DNA of 36,025 nt from Micromonospora sp. KC606 (lineage in GTDB: Bacteria > Actinomycetota > Actinomycetes > Mycobacteriales > Micromonosporaceae). The stretch covers positions 1-36,025 of the forward strand of contig NZ_SMKN01000036.1 in the NCBI RefSeq assembly GCF_004348675.1. Reading direction: 5' to 3'. The notes beneath the pieces are model-generated. The model was not told the DNA's origin. It saw nothing but the letters and a program-made list of their open reading frames with translations, and did not search any database. Shown here piece by piece: positions 10,181-18,122 of the stretch. The position numbers and the translations under genes are program-made. The stretch's first letter is position 1. Each line of letters starts with the position of its first letter.

Positions 10181-10831
10181 TTACTGGCCGCTGGTCTCAA
10201 CGGTCGTGCCGGTGTCACCGGCTGCTGCGGTCTCGCCGGCCTCCGGAGCGACGGAGCCGTCCGCGGCCCGTTCCCGGGGTCCGCCCCGAGATGCCGTCGC
10301 GGCGGCCGCGGCGGCCTTCGTGGCGCGGTGCGGCGCGAGCACCATGATCATGTTGCGACCGTCCTGCTTCGGCGCGGCCTCGACGTACCCCAGCTCCGAG
10401 ATCTCGGACTCGAGCCGGCGCAGGAGCCGGTAACCCAGCTCCGGGCGGCTCTGCTCCCGACCGCGGAACATGATCGTCACCTTGACCTTGTCGCCGGCCT
10501 TGAGGAACCGCACCACGTGACCCTTCTTGGTCTCGTAGTCGTGCGGGTCGATCTTCGGCCGGAGCTTCATCTCCTTGATGACGGTCTGCTGCTGGTTACG
10601 CCGCGCTTCGCGCGCCTTCAGTGCGCTCTCGTACTTGAACTTGCCGAAGTCCATGAGCTTGCACACCGGCGGGCGCGCCATCGGCGCAACCTCGACCAGG
10701 TCCAGGTCGACGTCCGCGGCCAGCTGCAGGGCGCGCTCCAGCGGGACGATGCCCACCTGCTCACCCTCAGGGCCGACCAGTCGGACCTCACGTGCCCGGA
10801 TCTGCTCGTTCACGCGTGGTTCGACGCTGAT
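10181..10831 (-). CDS. infC: Translation initiation factor IF-3, probable ATC start
   Basis: IF-3 binds the 30S subunit, keeps subunits apart and proofreads initiation codons. The N-domain ([20 protein letters not shown] onward), the linker ([14 protein letters not shown]) and the C-domain ([29 protein letters not shown]) are intact. An Ala/Gly-rich tail follows. The first standard start in frame is GTG at 10813, but that would cut off ISVEPR, which aligns with the N-terminus of the mycobacterial protein (MSTETRVNERIR, from memory). The aligned first codon is ATC at 10831, preceded by AGGAGG four bases upstream. Rare AUU/AUC starts are an established autoregulatory feature of infC. From ATC the protein has 216 residues, from GTG 210. 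Confidence 0.93.
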   Translation of the reverse strand: MSVEPRVNEQIRAREVRLVGPEGEQVGIVPLERALQLAADVDLDLVEVAPMARPPVCKLMDFGKFKYESALKAREARRNQQQTVIKEMKLRPKIDPHDYETKKGHVVRFLKAGDKVKVTIMFRGREQSRPELGYRLLRRLESEISELGYVEAAPKQDGRNMIMVLAPHRATKAAAAAATASRGGPRERAADGSVAPEAGETAAAGDTGTTVETSGQ

Positions 10832-10912
10832 GGGGCCTCCTCGAGTCGGGTCTCCTGCGTGGCCGACCCCGCGGGCCCCCGGGTGAGGGCCGCCCGGAAA
10901 GCAGGAGGCCCC
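10832..10912 (-). promoter_or_regulatory. infC leader that can sequester the ribosome binding site
   Basis: On the minus strand the infC Shine-Dalgarno segment AGGAGGCCCC (complement of 10832-10841) is perfectly complementary over 10 bases to an upstream segment (complement of 10903-10912). The same upstream segment (complement of 10901-10907) can instead pair with GCAGGAG (complement of 10852-10858), which would leave the ribosome binding site free. The two helices exclude each other, the layout expected of a translational switch. L20 or IF-3 control of this operon is known in other phyla; the link here is inference. Confidence 0.4.
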
Positions 10913-11092
10913 GGCGCATGCCAGGGCCCACTCGACCGGTCGGCACGATCACATGATCGTGCATCCGGGACCGGGGCGCGCCCGGAACCGGTGACCGGAC
11001 CCGGCCGCCTACGTGGCGACTCGGGTGGGAGCAGGCGCTCCGCTTCGAGACCGCCCGCACCACGAGGTGGGGGCAGTCTGGTCGACTTGGCA

Positions 11093-11122
11093 ACACTACA
11101 CCCTCACCCCAGCCACCCCCAA
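11093..11122 (-). promoter_or_regulatory. Possible infC operon promoter
   Basis: On the minus strand TTGGGG (11117-11122) and TAGTGT (11093-11098) are 18 bases apart, in a comparatively AT-rich pocket of the intergenic region. This would give a leader of about 255 bases before infC. The match is only moderate. Confidence 0.3.
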
Positions 11123-11233
11123 ACCGGGCCCCGCGCAGGTCAACGCGGGTGTTACCGGACCCGCAGCGGGACCCGGCCGCCGAACCGACCACGCGGCGGC
11201 CGCCCGGGGTGGGCGGCGGCGTCGAGCGCCTGG

Positions 11234-11707
11234 TCAGCGGGAGGTGGCGCGGCCCGACCGGGATGCCAGGTGGGCCTGGTGCAGCCGGCGCAGCGCGCGG
11301 ACCCCCGCCACCGCGATCTCCTTGTCGGCGGCCTGCAGGGCGACCATCGGCAGCAGGTCGTCGTCGTGCAGCTCCAGGCTGGCCCAGGGCGCGCCCCGGT
11401 CGAACCGGACGCCGCGGACGACCTCCCACGGCAGCTCGTACGACCCGATCACGTTGCGGACCCGCACGCTGCGGGCGTCCGCCTCCACCCGGGGGCGGGT
11501 GAACAGCAGGATGGCCAGCGCGCCGAGCACGCCGAGGCCCACCATGGCGAGCTGGTCGCCGCGCTGGAAGGTGCCGTAGCCGTTACCCGTGGCGCCGCTC
11601 AGCGAGGTGGCCACCAGACTGAACACCACCAGCAGCGCGACCGCCGAAACCCAGCAGACGACCCGGATACGTCGGGGCTTCAGGCGGACCAGCTCGGGAT
11701 CACTCAC
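11234..11707 (-). CDS. Membrane-anchored PH-domain-like protein
   Basis: A 157-residue protein from GTG at 11707 (VSDPELVRLKPRRIRVV). It has two hydrophobic segments near the N-terminus (about 17-37, VVCWVSAVALLVVFSLVATSL, and about 52-70, MVGLGVLGALAILLFT). A soluble domain follows with LPWEVVRGVRFDRGAPWASLEL, the pattern of bacterial PH-like (bPH_6-type) domains common in actinobacteria. The function is unknown; such proteins are thought to sit at the inner face of the membrane. The frame extends upstream to 11824, but that part is low-complexity and overlaps an inverted repeat. It stands alone between infC and hisG. Confidence 0.75.
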   Translation of the reverse strand: MSDPELVRLKPRRIRVVCWVSAVALLVVFSLVATSLSGATGNGYGTFQRGDQLAMVGLGVLGALAILLFTRPRVEADARSVRVRNVIGSYELPWEVVRGVRFDRGAPWASLELHDDDLLPMVALQAADKEIAVAGVRALRRLHQAHLASRSGRATSR

Positions 11708-11799
11708 CCCACCAGTCTGCCACCCGCCCCGGGTCGGCGTACCGTCGCCACACGAAGCCCGAGGGCCGCGTCGCCACCCGGCGTGATCCGTCAGCGCCG

Positions 11800-11879
11800 T
11801 TGATCCACTCCGGGTGCGGCACATCGCGGTAGCCCACGGGCTGAGCGAGGCGCGATTCTCCGTATCCGGAGTGGATCAA
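11800..11879. repeat. Long inverted repeat downstream of hisG
   Basis: The arms TTGATCCACTCCGG (11800-11813) and CCGGAGTGGATCAA (11866-11879) are perfect over 14 bases. Pairing continues inward with wobble pairs for about six more. The central 52 bases are TGCGGCACATCGCGG-like. It lies 48 bases past the hisG stop, so it may end hisEG transcription. The long arms and separate core also resemble dispersed palindromic or MITE-like elements of actinomycetes. No flanking target duplication is seen. Confidence 0.75.
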
Positions 11880-11927
11880 GGCTGGACGGGGAACCCCGGC
11901 CGACGCACTGCGGTCCGGGTGGCGTAC

Positions 11928-12773
11928 TCAGAGCCGGCAGGCGTGGATGTTGGTGACCAGGATGGCGCGAGCGCCCAGGTCGTACAGCTCGTCCATGATC
12001 CGGTGCACGTCGTCGCGGAGCACCATCGCCTGCACCGCGACCCAGCCCTCCCGGTGCAGCGGGGAGACCGTCGGCGACTCGATCCCGGGGGTCAGCGAGC
12101 TGGCCCGGTCGAGCAGGCCCGCCGGCACGTCGTAGGCGAGCATGACGTAACGGCGGGCCACCAGCACGCCGTGCAGCCGGCGCAGCAGCTGCGCGGACTG
12201 CGGGTGCACCGGCGCGGCGGCCCGGCGGACCAGCACCGCCGAGGAGCGCAGCAGCGGCTCGCCGAAGACCACGAGGCCCGCCTGGCGCAGCGTGGTGCCG
12301 GTCTCCACCACATCGGCGACCACGTCGGCGACGCCGAGCCGGATGGCGTTCTCCACCGCCCCGTCCAGGCGGATCACGTCGGCCTTGACGCCCAACTCGG
12401 CCAGGTGCCGCTCGACCAGCCCCGGGTACGCGGTGGCGATCCGGTGCCCGCCCAGCTCCCGTACGTCGTCGACGTCCTCGGGTCGGGCGGCGAAGCGGAA
12501 GGTGGCCCGGCCGAAGTCGAGGTCCACCACCTCCTCGGCCGGCGCGCCGGAGTCGATCAGCAGGTCCCGGCCGGTGATGCCGACGTCCAGGTCGCCGGAG
12601 CCGACATAGGTGGCGATATCCTTGGGCCGCAGGTAGAAGAACTCGATGTCGTTGGGCTCGTCGCGGCAGACGAGGTCCTTGGGGTCGGTGCGCTGGCGGT
12701 AGCCCGCCTCGCGCAGCATCTGGGCGGCCTTCTCGGCCAGCGCGCCCTTGTTCGGTACGGCGACACGCAGCAT
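11928..12773 (-). CDS. hisG: ATP phosphoribosyltransferase
   Basis: HisG joins ATP and PRPP to form phosphoribosyl-ATP, the first and feedback-inhibited step of histidine synthesis. The product is 281 residues, the long homohexameric form with its own C-terminal ACT-like regulatory domain (about 210-281). No HisZ partner is therefore needed. Signatures are LRVAVPNKGALAEKA, LDVGITGRDLLIDSG and the PRPP loop DVVADVVETGTTLRQAGL. The ATG at 12773 is 44 bases after hisE, forming a hisE-hisG pair as in other actinobacteria; the rest of the his pathway is not in this window. Confidence 0.97.
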   Translation of the reverse strand: MLRVAVPNKGALAEKAAQMLREAGYRQRTDPKDLVCRDEPNDIEFFYLRPKDIATYVGSGDLDVGITGRDLLIDSGAPAEEVVDLDFGRATFRFAARPEDVDDVRELGGHRIATAYPGLVERHLAELGVKADVIRLDGAVENAIRLGVADVVADVVETGTTLRQAGLVVFGEPLLRSSAVLVRRAAAPVHPQSAQLLRRLHGVLVARRYVMLAYDVPAGLLDRASSLTPGIESPTVSPLHREGWVAVQAMVLRDDVHRIMDELYDLGARAILVTNIHACRL

Positions 12774-12817
12774 GACGGAGTGCTCCTTCGGTCGATTCTG
12801 ATCAACGACGGGGGCAC

Positions 12818-13081
12818 TCACAGATGTCGGTAGACGTCCTTGAGCTCGAGACCACTGGCGAGCATCAACACCTGGACCTGGTAGAGCAGCTGGGAGATCT
12901 CCTCGGCGGTTCGTTCCGGCCCCTCGTGCTCGGCGGCCATCCACGACTCGGCCGCCTCCTCGACGACCTTCTTGCCGACGAAGTGCACCCCCTTCTCCAG
13001 GGCGGCGACGGTGCCCGAGCCCGGGGTGCCGGCGGCGGCCTTGGCCTGCAGCTCGGCGAACAACTCCTCGAACGTCTTCAC
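12818..13081 (-). CDS. hisE: Phosphoribosyl-ATP pyrophosphatase
   Basis: HisE hydrolyses phosphoribosyl-ATP to phosphoribosyl-AMP, the second step of histidine synthesis. The product is 87 residues from GTG at 13081 ([14 protein letters not shown]), the usual length of stand-alone HisE. The MazG-like helical fold shows [17 protein letters not shown], whose acidic residues bind magnesium, and [14 protein letters not shown]. The upstream extension of the frame to 13255 is Arg/Gly-rich shadow. It directly precedes hisG. Confidence 0.96.
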   Translation of the reverse strand: MKTFEELFAELQAKAAAGTPGSGTVAALEKGVHFVGKKVVEEAAESWMAAEHEGPERTAEEISQLLYQVQVLMLASGLELKDVYRHL

Positions 13082-13517
13082 GGAAGGCGATTCTTCCAGC
13101 CAGCCGCTGACGCCGCGCGTGCCGGGTCCCAGCCGTGTCGCCTTCCCACCGTCGCCGCCCCTTCTGTCCCGTCCCCGGATGCGGGACCGACCCTTCCGGT
13201 CGCGCCTGTCGCCGGCGACACCACTGGCGCCTGTCGCCATGGCACCGCACCACACTCCACCGAGGCGCGGCGCACCACACGCCCCACCGACGCGCGGTGC
13301 GTGGGCCGCTCTCCGCGGTCGCCCGCCAGCTCACCGGTCACCGGCGGGCTGCGGCCCGGCCGGGGGCCCACCGGTGGCAGCCGCCGGACGGCCGGCAGTC
13401 CGGCCGCGCGGTCGGCCGGGGCGGATCGGCGCACACCGGCAACAAATCGACATCGATCGTCCGAACAACAACGGGCACACCTGCGGGACATCGGCGGTCT
13501 TCTCTACGCTGTCCGCC
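13082..13517. other. Divergent intergenic region hisE / solute-binding gene
   Basis: This 436-base gap separates hisE (minus) and the lipoprotein gene (plus), so it must carry both promoters. It is extremely GC-rich except near the plus-strand gene (13440-13517). TACGCT at 13505-13510, with TGCGGG 17 bases upstream, could drive an almost leaderless transcript starting near 13517. A 7-bp hairpin (GCCGGAC/GTCCGGC, 13384-13405) lies in the middle. No coding sequence is supported. Confidence 0.45.
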
Positions 13518-14387
13518 ATGGCACGCAGCAGCTCCCGCGTACTCGCCCTCACCACCGCCGTCGCCGCCCTCGTCGCGGCGGCCGGCTGTACCCCTCCGGA
13601 CGGGAGGAACCCCACCACCCCCATCGACGCGGCCACCGCCGCCTGCACCAAGGAGAGCCTGCGTACCCGGACGCCGGGCATCCTCACCATCGCCACCGAC
13701 GAGCCGGCGCGCGAGCCGTGGTACCGGCAGAACAAACCGGAGACCGGCGAGGGCTTCGAAGCCGCCGTCGCGTACGCGGTTGCGGCGCAGCTCGGGTACG
13801 CCAGCGCGGAGGTCACCTGGACCCGGGTACGGTTTGCTGACGCTACCCCCGCCCCGGCCAGCTTCGACTTCGCCGTCAACCAGTTCTCCGTCACCGAGGA
13901 GCGCAAGCAGGCGGTGGACCTCTCCGCGCCCTACTACCTGGTTCGGCAGGCCGTGATCGCGCGGAAGTCGTCGACGATCGCCGGGAAGAAGTCTCTGGCC
14001 GGGCTCAAGGACGCCCGGCTCGGCGCCCAGCTCGGCACCACCAGCTACCAGGCGATCACCGACATCATCAAACCCGGACCGAAACCGCAGGGCTACCGCG
14101 GCACCGACGAGGCCACGCAGGCGTTGCGGAGCGGTCAGATCGACGGCCTGGTCGTGGACCTGCCAGCCGCCTTCCGCATCACCTCGACCGAGATGACCGA
14201 CGCCACCGTTGTCGGTCAGGTGCCGCAGGTGGGCGCCCCGGAGACGTTCGGGCTGCTGCTCGGCAAGGATTCCCCGCTGACCCCGTGCGTCAACGAGGCG
14301 ATCAGCGAGCTCCGCGAGGCCAAGACACTGACCGAACTGGAGCAGAAGTGGCTCGCCCAGGCGGCGGGGGCGACCGAGCTCACCTGA
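13518..14387 (+). CDS. Amino-acid-type ABC transporter substrate-binding lipoprotein (orphan)
   Basis: A 289-residue lipoprotein. The signal peptide MARSSSRVLALTTAVAALV ends at lipobox AAGC, with lipidated Cys at about residue 24. The mature part is a family 3 solute-binding protein (SBP_bac_3), with EGFEAAVAYAVAAQLGY, FDFAVNQFSVTEERKQAVDLSAPYYLV and LGTTSYQAI; the second motif is the classic arginine/aspartate ligand region of polar amino acid binders. It would act outside the membrane, delivering a small substrate, probably an amino acid. No permease or ATPase gene is next to it, so it is an orphan or serves as a sensor. It is an isolated plus-strand gene between hisE and the rib operon. 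Confidence 0.88.
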   Translation: MARSSSRVLALTTAVAALVAAAGCTPPDGRNPTTPIDAATAACTKESLRTRTPGILTIATDEPAREPWYRQNKPETGEGFEAAVAYAVAAQLGYASAEVTWTRVRFADATPAPASFDFAVNQFSVTEERKQAVDLSAPYYLVRQAVIARKSSTIAGKKSLAGLKDARLGAQLGTTSYQAITDIIKPGPKPQGYRGTDEATQALRSGQIDGLVVDLPAAFRITSTEMTDATVVGQVPQVGAPETFGLLLGKDSPLTPCVNEAISELREAKTLTELEQKWLAQAAGATELT

Positions 14388-14581
14388 GCCCGCTCACCTG
14401 CGCTTCGGCGTGGCGCAGCGGCGGCGGGCCTCGTACCGCCGCCGGCAGACGGTGCGCGGCACGCTGCTCGCCGTCCTGCATGGCGACGCCCGGCACGCCG
14501 TCGCCGTCGCCGGCGCGCCGGGCGGGGCCAGGTCCGTGAGTCGTTCTTGGCCATCGAGGTCGGCGGCACCGACCGCGACGC
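14388..14581. other. Non-coding stretch after the solute-binding gene
   Basis: This stretch lies between the lipoprotein stop and the hydrolase remnant. Arg/Ala-rich frames exist on both strands, but none shows a domain, ribosome site or plausible codon-position pattern. It may be decayed coding sequence belonging to the adjacent remnant. I see nothing certain in it. Confidence 0.4.
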
Positions 14582-14809
14582 TCAGCCGAGACCGACGAGG
14601 AACTCCCGTACCACGGCGTGGAACCGGTCGGATCCGCTGAACCCCCGTAGGTCGGGCGCGCACAGGTGGACCTGATCGGCTGTTGCAGCGGCCAGGCCGG
14701 CCCGGTGACGGTACCGGCGTGCAGGGCCCACCACGGGCGGGGCGTCGGGCCGACCCCAGCTGCGGTAGGCCATCCGCAGCCCCGGCAGTTCCGCGTACCT
14801 GATCTCCAC
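14582..14809 (-). pseudogene. Remnant of an alpha/beta hydrolase gene
   Basis: From GTG at 14809 the frame reads VEIRYAELPGLRMAYRSWG, then RPDAPPVV, the typical start of an alpha/beta hydrolase. The oxyanion-loop segment ALHAGTVTGPAW is in a different frame, then APDLRGFSGSDR returns to the first frame. That is followed at once by FHAVVREFLVGLG, which resembles the usual extreme C-terminus of such enzymes. The middle (nucleophile elbow GxSxG, acid and His) is absent. So the gene has both a compensated frameshift and a large internal deletion, leaving 75 codons. No function is expected. Confidence 0.7.
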
Positions 14810-14867
14810 GATGGACAGTCGGACATGTGCGTGCCCGTCACTCGCACCGGATCGATCATCTTCATTC

Positions 14868-14913
14868 GCGGCAAACCGCGGTCTCCACCGCCGCTGACAC
14901 CGCGGTTTGCCGC
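14868..14913 (-). terminator. Large inverted repeat, probable rib operon terminator
   Basis: GCGGCAAACCGCGGT (14868-14882) and its exact complement (14899-14913) form a 15-bp stem with a 16-base loop. It lies about 115 bases past the ribH stop and just before the hydrolase remnant. It has no U-tract. A palindromic mobile fragment is the alternative reading. Confidence 0.6.
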
Positions 14914-14955
14914 AAACGGAGTCGATCACCTGGGCTTGACAGGCGGGCGGACCGT

Positions 14956-15001
14956 GCCTGGGCGACCTCGGCCGGACGGGGCCGGCCTGGGCGACCTCGG
15001 C
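14956..15001. repeat. Short 29-bp-period direct repeat after ribH
   Basis: GCCTGGGCGACCTCGGC occurs at 14956-14972 and again at 14985-15001, a period of 29 bases, within a GGC/GCC-rich spacer between the hairpin and ribH. Related GGGCGGAGCCGG-type sequence follows up to the ribH stop. No coding role is seen. Confidence 0.7.
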
Positions 15002-15028
15002 GGGGCGAAGCCGGCCGGGCGGAGCCGG

Positions 15029-15523
15029 TCAGAAGCCGACCCTCGTGCCGGTCCCGGCGGCCACCGCCCGGATGGCCAGGGCCGCGTCGAGGGCAGCGAC
15101 GGTCGCCGCCCAGCCCTTGTCCTCCGTCGAGCCGGGCAGCCCGGCCCGGTCCCGGGCCTGCGCGATGGTGTCGACGGTGAGCACCCCGTGCGCCACCGGC
15201 TTGCCCTCGTCCAGCGCCACCCGGGTGAGCCCTTCGGTCACCGACTTGCAGACGTAGTCGAAGTGGGCGGTCGCGCCACGCACCACCACGCCGAGGGCGA
15301 CCACCACGTCGCAGCGGCGGGCCAGGGCCTGCGCCACCACCGGCAGTTCCACCGAACCCGCGACCCGGGCGACCACCGCCCGGGCGCCGCACGCCTCGGC
15401 CGCCGCGACCGCCCGGTCGAGCATCTGGTCGGTCAGCTCGCCGTGCCAGCGCGCCGCCACCACACCGACGGTCATACCGGCGGCGTCCACCGTGCTCACC
15501 CCGGGCTCGCCGAATCCCGCCAT
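15029..15523 (-). CDS. ribH: 6,7-dimethyl-8-ribityllumazine synthase
   Basis: RibH condenses the ribitylamino-uracil intermediate with dihydroxybutanone phosphate to make lumazine, the direct precursor of riboflavin; it forms icosahedral or pentameric shells. The product is 164 residues. Motifs are VGVVAARWHGELTDQML, VVALGVVVRGATAHFDYVC with the catalytic His in the TAHFDYV region, and KPVAHGVLTVDT. The ATG at 15523 begins two bases after the ribBA stop. It is the last gene of the rib operon and is followed by a long hairpin. Confidence 0.96.
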   Translation of the reverse strand: MAGFGEPGVSTVDAAGMTVGVVAARWHGELTDQMLDRAVAAAEACGARAVVARVAGSVELPVVAQALARRCDVVVALGVVVRGATAHFDYVCKSVTEGLTRVALDEGKPVAHGVLTVDTIAQARDRAGLPGSTEDKGWAATVAALDAALAIRAVAAGTGTRVGF

Positions 15524-15525
15524 GT

Positions 15526-16821
15526 CTACGCTCCGATCTCGTCGCCGGCGACCGGGCGGCCCATCGGGGCCTCGGTCACCTCGTCCAACTCGTCCAGCAG
15601 GTGGCCCATCCGGTCCCGCTTGGTACGCAGGTAGCGCAGGTTCTCCGGGTGCGGCCGGATCGGCAACCCCTCGCGGCCGGTGATCCGCAGGCCGTACCCC
15701 TCCAGCCCGGCCCGCTTGGCCGGGTTGTTGGTGAGCAGCCGCATCGACCGTACGCCCAGGTCGTAGAGGATCTGCGCGCCGGTGCCGTAGTCCCGGGCGT
15801 CCGCCGGCAGCCCCAGGTCCAGGTTCGCGTCGACGGTGTCGCGGCCCCGGTCCTGGAGCTGGTACGCCTGGAGCTTGTGTAGCAGGCCGATCCCCCGCCC
15901 CTCGTGTCCACGCACGTACAGCACCACCCCGCGCCCCTCCCGCGCGACCCGGGCCAGGGCGGCCTGCAACTGCGGCCCGCAGTCGCAGCGCAGCGAGCCG
16001 AAAACGTCCCCGGTCAGGCACTCCGAGTGCACCCGGACCAGCACGTCCTCCCCGTCGCCGAGGTCGCCGTAGACCATCGCGACGTGCTCGGCCGGGTCGT
16101 GCTCGGCTCGGTAGCCCAGCGCCCGGAACATCCCGTACGGGGTGGGCATCCGGGCGTCGGCGACCTGCTCGACCTGCTTCTCGTGCCGCCGCCGGTACGC
16201 CACCAGGTCGGCGATGGTGACCAGGGACAGCGAGTGCTCGGCGCAGAACTTCTCCAGGTCCGGCAGGCGCATCATGGTGCCGTCGTCGTTGACCAACTCG
16301 CAGAGCACGCCGGCCGGGCGCAGCCCGGACAGCCGGGTCAGGTCGACGGCCGCCTCGGTGTGCCCGGGGCGGCGCAGCACGCCACCCTCGCGGGCCCGCA
16401 ACGGGACCACGTGGCCCGGGCGGGCCAGGTCGGTCGGACCGGTCGCCGGGTCGGCCAGCAGCCGGATGGTGTGCGACCGGTCGGCGGCCGAGATGCCGGT
16501 GGTGACCCCCTCCCGGGCGTCCACGGTCACCGTGTAGGCGGTGCCCCGCCGGTCCTGGTTGGTGTGGTGCATCGGCGGCAGGTCGAGCCGGTCGCACTCG
16601 CTCTCGGTCAGCGGCACGCAGATGTAGCCGGAGGTCCACCGGACCATGAAGGCGACCAGTTCCGGCGTCGCCAGCTCCGCGGCGAAGATCAGGTCGCCCT
16701 CGTTCTCCCGGTCCTCGTCGTCCACCACGACGACGGGCCGGCCGGCGGCGATGTCCGCCACCGCCTGCTCGATGCTCGCGAAGCCGCTCACGGCCCTGGA
16801 CCCAAGGGTGCGCTCGCTCAT
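15526..16821 (-). CDS. ribBA: Bifunctional DHBP synthase / GTP cyclohydrolase II
   Basis: The N-terminal half (about 12-205) is 3,4-dihydroxy-2-butanone-4-phosphate synthase, with the acidic loop [15 protein letters not shown]. The C-terminal half (about 210-410) is GTP cyclohydrolase II, with the zinc site [15 protein letters not shown] and the active-site run [19 protein letters not shown]. Together they supply both branches of riboflavin precursor synthesis. The product is 431 residues. The ATG at 16821 overlaps the transporter stop by four bases. Key motifs of both domains appear intact. Confidence 0.97.
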   Translation of the reverse strand: MSERTLGSRAVSGFASIEQAVADIAAGRPVVVVDDEDRENEGDLIFAAELATPELVAFMVRWTSGYICVPLTESECDRLDLPPMHHTNQDRRGTAYTVTVDAREGVTTGISAADRSHTIRLLADPATGPTDLARPGHVVPLRAREGGVLRRPGHTEAAVDLTRLSGLRPAGVLCELVNDDGTMMRLPDLEKFCAEHSLSLVTIADLVAYRRRHEKQVEQVADARMPTPYGMFRALGYRAEHDPAEHVAMVYGDLGDGEDVLVRVHSECLTGDVFGSLRCDCGPQLQAALARVAREGRGVVLYVRGHEGRGIGLLHKLQAYQLQDRGRDTVDANLDLGLPADARDYGTGAQILYDLGVRSMRLLTNNPAKRAGLEGYGLRITGREGLPIRPHPENLRYLRTKRDRMGHLLDELDEVTEAPMGRPVAGDEIGA

Positions 16822-17510
16822 GCGACGGCCTCCAAGTAGGTGGACGGAATCGGTCGGGTAGCCCGGGCGACGCGGGAGCTACGCCACCAGGCGACCAGCC
16901 CGGCGACGCAGAGCGCGCCGTAGACGAGGTACATGGCGGCCGACGGATAGAAGCCGCCGCGCAGCAGCAGCGGCACCCCGACCGCGTCCACGGCGATCCA
17001 GATCAGCCAGAAGTCCACCCAGCCGCGGGCCATGCCGTAGGTGGCCAGCAGGCTCCCGGTGAGGATCCAGGCGTCCGGCAGCGGCCCCCAGGAGCCCAGC
17101 GAGGCGAGCACCGGGTACGCCACGGCGGTGCCGAGCACGGCGGCGGCCAGCAGGACCAGCCGTTCCCGCCCGGTAGCCCACCGGGGGGTCACCGCCGGCT
17201 GCTCCCTGCCGTCGGCCCGCCGGTTGCGCGCCCAGCGCCACCAGCCGTACAGGCTGACCGCGAAGAAGAACACCTGCCGGCCGGCCTGGCCGTACAGGTC
17301 GTGCGCCTGCGGGGTGGCGAAGGCGCCGCCGAGGAAGACGGTGAACAGCAGCGCGTTGCCGACTATGCCGACCGGCCAGGCCCAGACCAGCCGGCGCAGC
17401 CCGAACAGGGCGGAGGCGAGGCCGAATACGTTGCCGACGATCTCCCGGACCAGCACCGGGGAGCCGGCGAGCTCGATCTGGGCGGCGAGCAGCCAGCCGA
17501 GCGGACCCAT
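16818..17510 (-). CDS. ribM: PnuC-family transporter, probably riboflavin uptake (RibM)
   Basis: A 230-residue polytopic membrane protein with about seven hydrophobic segments. PnuC-family signatures include [50 protein letters not shown] and [16 protein letters not shown]. PnuC proteins are facilitators for vitamin precursors. The members found inside FMN-regulated riboflavin operons of Corynebacterium and Streptomyces are the riboflavin transporter RibM (established). Here it lies between ribE and ribBA under the FMN riboswitch, so riboflavin is the likely substrate rather than nicotinamide riboside. Its ATG shares one base with the ribE stop, and its stop overlaps ribBA by four. Confidence 0.85.
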   Translation of the reverse strand: MGPLGWLLAAQIELAGSPVLVREIVGNVFGLASALFGLRRLVWAWPVGIVGNALLFTVFLGGAFATPQAHDLYGQAGRQVFFFAVSLYGWWRWARNRRADGREQPAVTPRWATGRERLVLLAAAVLGTAVAYPVLASLGSWGPLPDAWILTGSLLATYGMARGWVDFWLIWIAVDAVGVPLLLRGGFYPSAAMYLVYGALCVAGLVAWWRSSRVARATRPIPSTYLEAVA

Positions 17511-18121
17511 CAGGCCCCACCGCCCGGCAGCCGGTCACCGAGCAGCCGCTCGACGTACTTGGCGAGCACGTCCACCTCCAGGTTCACCGGATCGCCGACG
17601 GCCCGATCGCCGAGGGTGGTCAGTTTGAGGGTGGTCGGGATGAGCCCGACGGCGAACCAGTCCGGGCCGACGGCCGCCACGGTGAGCGACACCCCGTCGA
17701 CGGTGATCGAGCCCTTCTCCACCACGTACCGGGACAGCTCGGCGGGGAGCCGGAACCGCAACGTCTCCCACCGCGCGGCCGGCTGCCGGGAGAGCAGCTC
17801 GCCGACCCCGTCGACGTGGCCCTGCACGATGTGCCCGCCGAGCCGGCTGTTCAGCGCGGCGGCCCGCTCCAGGTTGACCGGATCGCCCGGGCGCAACGCG
17901 CCGAGCGCGGAGCGGCGCAGGGTCTCCCCCATCACGTCGGCGGTGAAGACCCCGCCGTCGACGTCCACGACGGTCAGGCAGACGCCGTTGACCGCGACGG
18001 AGTCGCCGTGCCGGGCGTCCGAGGTGACCAGCGGCCCCCGGATGGCGACCAGGGCGGAGTCACCCCCGGTGTCGGTGACGCGGACGACCTCGCCCCGCTC
18101 CTCGACGATGCCGGTGAACAT
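17510..18121 (-). CDS. ribE: Riboflavin synthase alpha chain
   Basis: This enzyme dismutates two lumazine molecules to riboflavin plus the ribitylamino-uracil precursor. The product is 203 residues, made of two similar barrel domains. It starts with the hallmark MFTGIVEERGEVV, then has HGDSVAVNGVCLTVVDVDGG in the first domain and GSITVDGVSLTVAAVG in the second; GHIVQGHVDGVGEL bridges them. The ATG at 18121 lies one base after the ribD stop region. The gene is often called ribC or ribE depending on the organism. Confidence 0.96.
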   Translation of the reverse strand: MFTGIVEERGEVVRVTDTGGDSALVAIRGPLVTSDARHGDSVAVNGVCLTVVDVDGGVFTADVMGETLRRSALGALRPGDPVNLERAAALNSRLGGHIVQGHVDGVGELLSRQPAARWETLRFRLPAELSRYVVEKGSITVDGVSLTVAAVGPDWFAVGLIPTTLKLTTLGDRAVGDPVNLEVDVLAKYVERLLGDRLPGGGA

Positions 18122-18122
18122 G

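Larger units (their letters stand above)
10832..11233. other. Intergenic region between infC and the PH-domain gene
   Basis: These 402 bases hold the infC leader and its probable promoter but no convincing coding sequence. Frames through it are GC-driven shadows. Besides the ribosome-binding-site pairing near infC, the segment around 10948-10969 contains the palindrome GATCACATGATC. The rest is plain GC-rich spacer. Confidence 0.6.

Noticed and set aside
14394..14663. Minus-strand frame of 89 codons after the solute-binding gene
   Set aside because: Arg/Ala-rich, no domain, and it runs through the damaged hydrolase gene in a different frame.
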